Shown: piece by piece, positions 60,382 through 64,000 of the stretch | Numbering within the stretch: position 1 is the stretch's first letter | Layout of the letters: each line of letters begins with the position of its first letter | From: Clostridia bacterium | GTDB taxonomy: Bacteria; Bacillota; Clostridia; Oscillospirales; UBA644 | DNA: 64,000 bases | Assembly (NCBI GenBank): GCA_017623475.1 | Contig: JAGAPC010000038.1 | Location: 1-64,000 of the forward strand | Direction of reading: 5' to 3' | The notes under the pieces: model-generated | Databases searched by the model: none | Seen by the model: only the letters and a program-made list of their open reading frames with translations | Told to the model about the DNA's origin: nothing | Position numbers and translations under genes: made by a program

Positions 60382-61226
60382 ACTTCGGGCACTCCGTCGG
60401 GGATCGCGTCGGGCTTCAGTCCGTCCAAGATAATCTTTCGGGGACATTTTGCGGCGCAGGTTCCGCATTGATTGCAGAGAGAATAATCGATGTGGGCAAT
60501 ATTATTCTCGAAGGTAATGGCGTTGTTGGGGCAGTTTTTCGCACAGATTCCGCAGCCGATACACCCCACCTCACAATGGGAACGCACCGTAACGCCCTTA
60601 TCCTTGGATTTGCAGGCAACCCAATAGCGGGAATCAAAGGGCACCAATTCGATGAGATTTTGCGGGCAGGCAGAAACGCACATTCCGCAGGCACGGCAGT
60701 GGTCGTAATCCACGAACGCCGCACCGTTTTCCAATTTGATTGCGTTAAAGGCGCAGGCGTTGACGCAGGAGCCAAGCCCGATACAACCGTAGCTACATTC
60801 CTTCGGTCCGTTTCCGAGACGGGAAACGGAATGGCAGTCCGCCAAGCCCTGATAGAGGTATTTATAATTGGCGGTGGTATGGTTCCCGCTGCACATGACC
60901 TGTGCCCGCATCCGCGCCGTTTCCGTCACTTCAACGCCCATAATTCGGGCAATTTCTCCGTTTGCCTTGGCGTCGGCAACGGGGCAAAGACCTACCTGAA
61001 CGCCCTCCTCCACGATGGCTTTTGCATAGGAAGAGCAGCCGGCGTAACCGCATCCGCCGCAGTTTGCTCCGGCAAGATACTCCGTAATCTCATCGATTCT
61101 CGGATCTTTTTCCACGGCAAATTTCTTTGCGGCAACGGCAAGCAAAAGACCGAACAAGAAGGCGATGGCGGCGAGAACAAGAACGGTCAGAGGGATTTCA
61201 AAATAAACGGGTAGAGATAAAATCAT
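60378..61226 (-). CDS. rnfB: Rnf complex ferredoxin-binding subunit RnfB
   Basis: This 282-residue iron-sulfur protein takes electrons from reduced ferredoxin. An N-terminal membrane helix (about 9-30) is followed by a four-cysteine 4Fe-4S domain (GANCGGCGYAGCSSYA). Four further ferredoxin-type CxxCxxCxxxC/P segments follow: GLGSCVNAC, CRACGMCVSACP, CEVGCIGCGICAKNCP and CNQCGTCAAKCP. Rnf couples ferredoxin:NAD+ oxidoreduction to pumping of Na+ or H+. It is 12 bases after rnfA and overlaps the small membrane-protein gene. Length fits the clostridial form. Confidence 0.95.
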   Translation of the reverse strand: MILSLPVYFEIPLTVLVLAAIAFLFGLLLAVAAKKFAVEKDPRIDEITEYLAGANCGGCGYAGCSSYAKAIVEEGVQVGLCPVADAKANGEIARIMGVEVTETARMRAQVMCSGNHTTANYKYLYQGLADCHSVSRLGNGPKECSYGCIGLGSCVNACAFNAIKLENGAAFVDYDHCRACGMCVSACPQNLIELVPFDSRYWVACKSKDKGVTVRSHCEVGCIGCGICAKNCPNNAITFENNIAHIDYSLCNQCGTCAAKCPRKIILDGLKPDAIPDGVPEV

Positions 61227-61238
61227 AAAAGCCCTCCT

Positions 61239-61814
61239 TTAAAAAGACAGACGCAGACCGCTGAACGCCAACGCCAAAAGACCGCCGGCAATCAGGGCGA
61301 TGGGAACCCCTTGGAAGGGCTTGGGAATTTTTGCAAATTCGAACCGTTCCCGAACCAAGGACAACAGGAAGATCGCCAATAAGAACCCCAACCCCGCGGC
61401 AAAGCCGTAAACCACCGATTCGATGAAATTATAATCGTTCTGCACGTTGAGAAGGGCAACCCCCAAAACGGCGCAGTTGGTGGTAATCAGGGGCAAATAG
61501 ATGCCCAACGCGGAGTACAGGGAGGGGATCGCCTTTTGCAAGAACATCTCGATCAGCTGCACGAGGCAGGCGATCAGAAGGATAAAGGCGATGGTTTCCA
61601 GATATTCGATCTGCAACGGCTTGAGAACGAAATAGTACAAAGGCCAGGTGAGGGCGGAGGCGATGGTCATGGTAAAGGTGACCGCAAGCCCCATTCCCAC
61701 GGCGGTTTCGGTTTTTTGAGAAACGCCCAGGAAGGGGCAGATTCCGTAGAATTTAACGAATACGAAGTTTTCGATCAGCAGGGCGGTAATCGCCAGAAGA
61801 AAAATATTTGCCAT
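61239..61814 (-). CDS. rnfA: Rnf complex membrane subunit RnfA
   Basis: This 191-residue protein has six membrane helices. It has the family start ALLIENFVFVKFYGICPFLGVS and the mid-protein TTNCAVLGVALL; the cysteines in GICPF and TNCAV line up with the pair that, with RnfE, ligates an in-membrane iron-sulfur centre. It forms the electron path across the membrane. It is 3 bases from rnfE and 12 bases from rnfB. The C-terminal part has GFAAGLGFLLAIFLLS. Confidence 0.95.
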   Translation of the reverse strand: MANIFLLAITALLIENFVFVKFYGICPFLGVSQKTETAVGMGLAVTFTMTIASALTWPLYYFVLKPLQIEYLETIAFILLIACLVQLIEMFLQKAIPSLYSALGIYLPLITTNCAVLGVALLNVQNDYNFIESVVYGFAAGLGFLLAIFLLSLVRERFEFAKIPKPFQGVPIALIAGGLLALAFSGLRLSF

Positions 61815-61817
61815 AAA

Positions 61818-62435
61818 TCAGTCCTCCTTCTTCCGACGGCTCTGCAGCCATTGAACCAGGGCGATCAATGCGCCCAGGATTAAAAATCCGCCCACGGGAG
61901 AGATGACCAGCACCGCGGGAGAAAAACCGGCGGGGGTTACCTTGATTCCGAACAACGTTCCGCTTCCAACCAGCTCACGAAGGGCGGAAATGACGACGAG
62001 CGCCGCCGTAAAGCCTGCACCCATGGCAAGTCCGTCCAAGACGGAGGGCAACGGCTCGTGCTTGGAAGCAAAGCTTTCCGCACGGGCAAGGATGATGCAG
62101 TTGACGACGATCAAGGGGATAAACAACCCCAAAGATTCCGCAAGAGAAGGAACGTACGCCTGCAAAATCATATCCACCACCGTAACGAAGCCGGCGATGA
62201 TGACGATATAGGAGGCGATACGGATCTTGGACGGAATGTAATTCCGAAGCAACGAAATAAAGAGGTTGGAAAGAACGAGAACGAAGGTGACGCTCAAGCC
62301 CATCCCGATGCCGTTGATTACGGTGGTAGAAACCGCCAAGGTGGAGCACATCCCCAACAGTTGAACGAAGATGGGGTTTTGATCGAGAAGACCGTCTTTA
62401 AAAATCTTCTTTACGGAAAAAGTCTCTTTTGCCAT
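61818..62435 (-). CDS. rnfE: Rnf complex membrane subunit RnfE
   Basis: This 205-residue protein has six helices and the family pattern NPIFVQLLGMCSTLAVSTTVINGIGMG, then VVNCIILARAESFASKH. The cysteines in LGMCST and VNCII pair with those of RnfA. It is 3 bases from rnfA and 3 from rnfG. The PSVLDGLAMGAGFTAAL stretch is typical. Electron transfer subunit of the ferredoxin-to-NAD+ path. Confidence 0.95.
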   Translation of the reverse strand: MAKETFSVKKIFKDGLLDQNPIFVQLLGMCSTLAVSTTVINGIGMGLSVTFVLVLSNLFISLLRNYIPSKIRIASYIVIIAGFVTVVDMILQAYVPSLAESLGLFIPLIVVNCIILARAESFASKHEPLPSVLDGLAMGAGFTAALVVISALRELVGSGTLFGIKVTPAGFSPAVLVISPVGGFLILGALIALVQWLQSRRKKED

Positions 62436-62438
62436 AAA

Positions 62439-62984
62439 TCATTCCCCCTTTCCTTCCAGGATCAGACTGCACACGGTTACGGCGGAACGAACCCCCGATT
62501 GGATGCCAACCGACGAAACGGTTGCACCGCTTACGATGGAAACGGAATCCAGGTTTCGGGAAGAAAGTCCCTTGAATTGGGGCAAAAACGCTCCGTTTTC
62601 ATCCACGGCTTTCGAGCCGATTCCGGGGGTTTCCGATTGGGTTAAGATTTTGACGCCGGTGACGATCAGATCGGTATTTACGCCGACGATCATGGTCATT
62701 TCATCGTAGCCCTTGACGGTGACGTCGAAGCAATAGCCGGTTACGACGCCGTTCTCCTCCGCCCGATAAACGGCGGTGACGGTTTTGGCTTCCGCCTCGG
62801 GGATGGTAAAATCGGTCACCTCGGTAAAGGTACCGGAAAGCAGCTCTCCGCGGGCGGTCTCCCCTGCGATCCGTTGGCGTTCCGCGATGGTGTCCCGGGT
62901 CAGCATATTGACCAGAGAAAGCATCAGAACCACGGAGGCAACGAAGAGCGCGAGGCGGGATCCCAGCGATAAATATTGCTTCAT
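62439..62984 (-). CDS. rnfG: Rnf complex flavin subunit RnfG
   Basis: This 181-residue protein has an N-terminal membrane helix (about 8-28) and a periplasm-side FMN-binding domain. The covalent FMN threonine is in VSGATVSSVG near residue 156, preceded by KGYDEMTMIVGVN. It starts 3 bases inside the rnfD stop (ATGA-type overlap), so translation is coupled. It is shorter than the 190-210 of some clostridial RnfG but complete. Confidence 0.93.
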   Translation of the reverse strand: MKQYLSLGSRLALFVASVVLMLSLVNMLTRDTIAERQRIAGETARGELLSGTFTEVTDFTIPEAEAKTVTAVYRAEENGVVTGYCFDVTVKGYDEMTMIVGVNTDLIVTGVKILTQSETPGIGSKAVDENGAFLPQFKGLSSRNLDSVSIVSGATVSSVGIQSGVRSAVTVCSLILEGKGE

Positions 62985-64000
62985 GCGTTATCCCCTCCGA
63001 TCCCGTAACGGCGCGGCTTGATATACCGATCCAGCGCCAGCGTAACGACGTTCATAATCAAAATGGAATAGCAGACCGCTTCGGGATACGAGCCGAAGGT
63101 GCGCAGCAGAACCGTAAGTCCGCCGCAGCCCACGGCGTAGATCACCTTCCCGAGACGGGAAAGGGGCGACGTGGTGTAATCGGTTGCCATAAAAACGGCG
63201 CCCAGCATCAATCCGCCGCTGAACAGCTCGTAGGACATATAGGTAAGATTGTCCATTCCGCCCGTGGGGAACAGATAGGTCAAAAGGGCGACGGTTCCCA
63301 CGTAGCAGACGGGGATATGCCACTTGATGACCTTGCGGAAAAGAAGATACGCAAGCCCGACCAAGATCAGAAGCTTTGACGTTTCGCCCAGGCACCCGGG
63401 GACGTTTCCCACGAACAGATCCACGAGATCCAGATCGGGGACGATCCCCTGCTTCAAGCTCTTCAACGCCGTAGCCCCGGTGACCGCGTCAACGGAATCG
63501 GAGATCACGCCGTCGGTAAACATGGGCTCGCCGAAAATAAAGGAAAGATTTCCGTGGATCTTACTGAAGGGCTTGGTGTAGGTGGTCATGATCGTAGGCC
63601 ACGAGAACAAAAATGCCCGTGCGGCAAGGGCGGGGTTGAGAAAATTCTTTCCCAATCCGCCGAACAAGCCTTTGACGACGACGATGGCAAAGAACGCCCC
63701 GACCGTGACCATCCAATAGGGGGTGGTTACGGGGAGGGTAAACGCCAACAACATCCCGGTCACGACGGCAGACAGGTCGCTGACCGTGTTTTTGCTTTTG
63801 GTCGCCCAATGGAACAGGCTTTCAAAGGCAATACAGGCGGCAACGGAAACCAACGTCAGCGTCAAGGCGCGGAATCCGAAAAAGATCACCGCCCCGCCCA
63901 GGGCGGGAAGCATGGCGATGATGACGTCGCGCATGATCGATTGGGTGGAATCCTTACTCCGATAATGGGGGGAAGAATTGACGAGGAATTGATTGGTACT
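62981..64000 (-). CDS. rnfD: Rnf complex subunit RnfD, 5' part beyond the window
   Basis: The frame stays open to base 64000. The first 22 residues visible before the internal ATG at 63934 (STNQFLVNSSPHYRSKDSTQ, then SI) match the RnfD leader SSPHIRxxxxTxxIM, so the true start lies outside and 63934 is not the start. At least 340 codons. Nine or so helices; FMN-threonine motif DAVTGATALKSL (about residue 198 from the edge). RnfD carries covalent FMN on the outer side. rnfC should lie just outside the window. Confidence 0.93.
   Translation of the reverse strand, partial: STNQFLVNSSPHYRSKDSTQSIMRDVIIAMLPALGGAVIFFGFRALTLTLVSVAACIAFESLFHWATKSKNTVSDLSAVVTGMLLAFTLPVTTPYWMVTVGAFFAIVVVKGLFGGLGKNFLNPALAARAFLFSWPTIMTTYTKPFSKIHGNLSFIFGEPMFTDGVISDSVDAVTGATALKSLKQGIVPDLDLVDLFVGNVPGCLGETSKLLILVGLAYLLFRKVIKWHIPVCYVGTVALLTYLFPTGGMDNLTYMSYELFSGGLMLGAVFMATDYTTSPLSRLGKVIYAVGCGGLTVLLRTFGSYPEAVCYSILIMNVVTLALDRYIKPRRYGIGGDNA

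Noticed and set aside
1-64000. CRISPR arrays, rRNA, tRNA, prophage or insertion sequences
   Set aside because: I searched by eye for regular repeats, cloverleaf signatures, integrase and transposase motifs and found none.

Overview
The window looks like chromosomal DNA of an anaerobic, low-to-moderate GC Gram-positive bacterium of the class Clostridia, probably an uncultured gut lineage (Oscillospirales/Christensenellales-like). The evidence is an rnf operon in the order D-G-E-A-B, a Firmicutes-type run recJ-rel-dtd-MBL-hemZ, a NiaR-type NAD regulator, a short SigH-like sigma factor, a division/wall (dcw) cluster whose MurE carries the meso-diaminopimelate motif DNPR, and many near-consensus sigma-A promoters (TTGACA-17-TATAAT) with strong GGAGG ribosome-binding sites. 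I found no rRNA, tRNA, CRISPR array, prophage or insertion sequence. The species assignment is inference.

Layout. 1-3.5 kb (minus): a RidA-like 5' fragment that looks chimeric, a zinc-ribbon protein behind a hairpin-rich leader, a SigH-like sigma factor, an MsmX/UgpC-type sugar-importer ATPase and ProC. 3.7-10 kb: PAP2 phosphatase (+), glycerol kinase (-), HtpG and 6-phosphofructokinase (+), and a YwaF/TMEM164-like membrane protein (+). 10-15.9 kb (minus): a divergent topoisomerase pair (ParE-like then ParC-like), MtaB, and a 51-residue Cys-rich membrane protein. 16-26 kb (+): a BspA-type leucine-rich-repeat protein, then pncB-recJ-rel-dtd-MBL-hemZ with overlapping or abutting genes, then rpsU and yqeG from 26.1 kb. 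26.9-28.1 kb: niaR (-) divergent from nicotinamidase (+), with a palindrome on the -10 element. Together with pncB this gives a nicotinamide-nicotinic acid salvage set with its probable regulator.

28.2-42.2 kb (minus): a compact dcw cluster read as mraZ-rsmH-ftsL-PBP-murE-murF-mraY-ftsW-murG-murA-ftsQ-ftsZ. It starts at a consensus promoter followed by three tandem 10-bp MraZ-like boxes. murD, murC, murB and ftsA are absent from the cluster, and FtsZ has an unusual C-terminal tail. 42.5-45.8 kb (+): polA, a low-molecular-weight phosphatase and rimI. 45.9-59.1 kb (minus): degV-metK-lrp-aminotransferase-ispE-alaS-hit, then a 1411-residue membrane-anchored protein that joins five Ig-like domains, a GHL10 glycosidase-like domain and an Amidase_3 domain, then a PHP-domain protein. 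59.2-59.7 kb is non-coding and carries two clusters of DnaA-box-like sequences. 59.7-64 kb (minus): a DUF47/PhoU-like protein whose ribosome-binding site lies in a perfect hairpin, a 46-residue membrane protein overlapping rnfB, and rnfB-A-E-G-D, with rnfD running off the right edge.

The strongest candidates for something new are the amidase plus GHL10 glycosidase fusion (a possible one-protein system for making and then cutting denuded glycan strands), the DnaA-box clusters away from any dnaA gene, the hairpin that occludes a ribosome-binding site after the rnf operon, and the structured leader of the zinc-ribbon gene. Long antisense reading frames opposite the dcw genes, alaS and topoisomerase genes were judged to be shadows.
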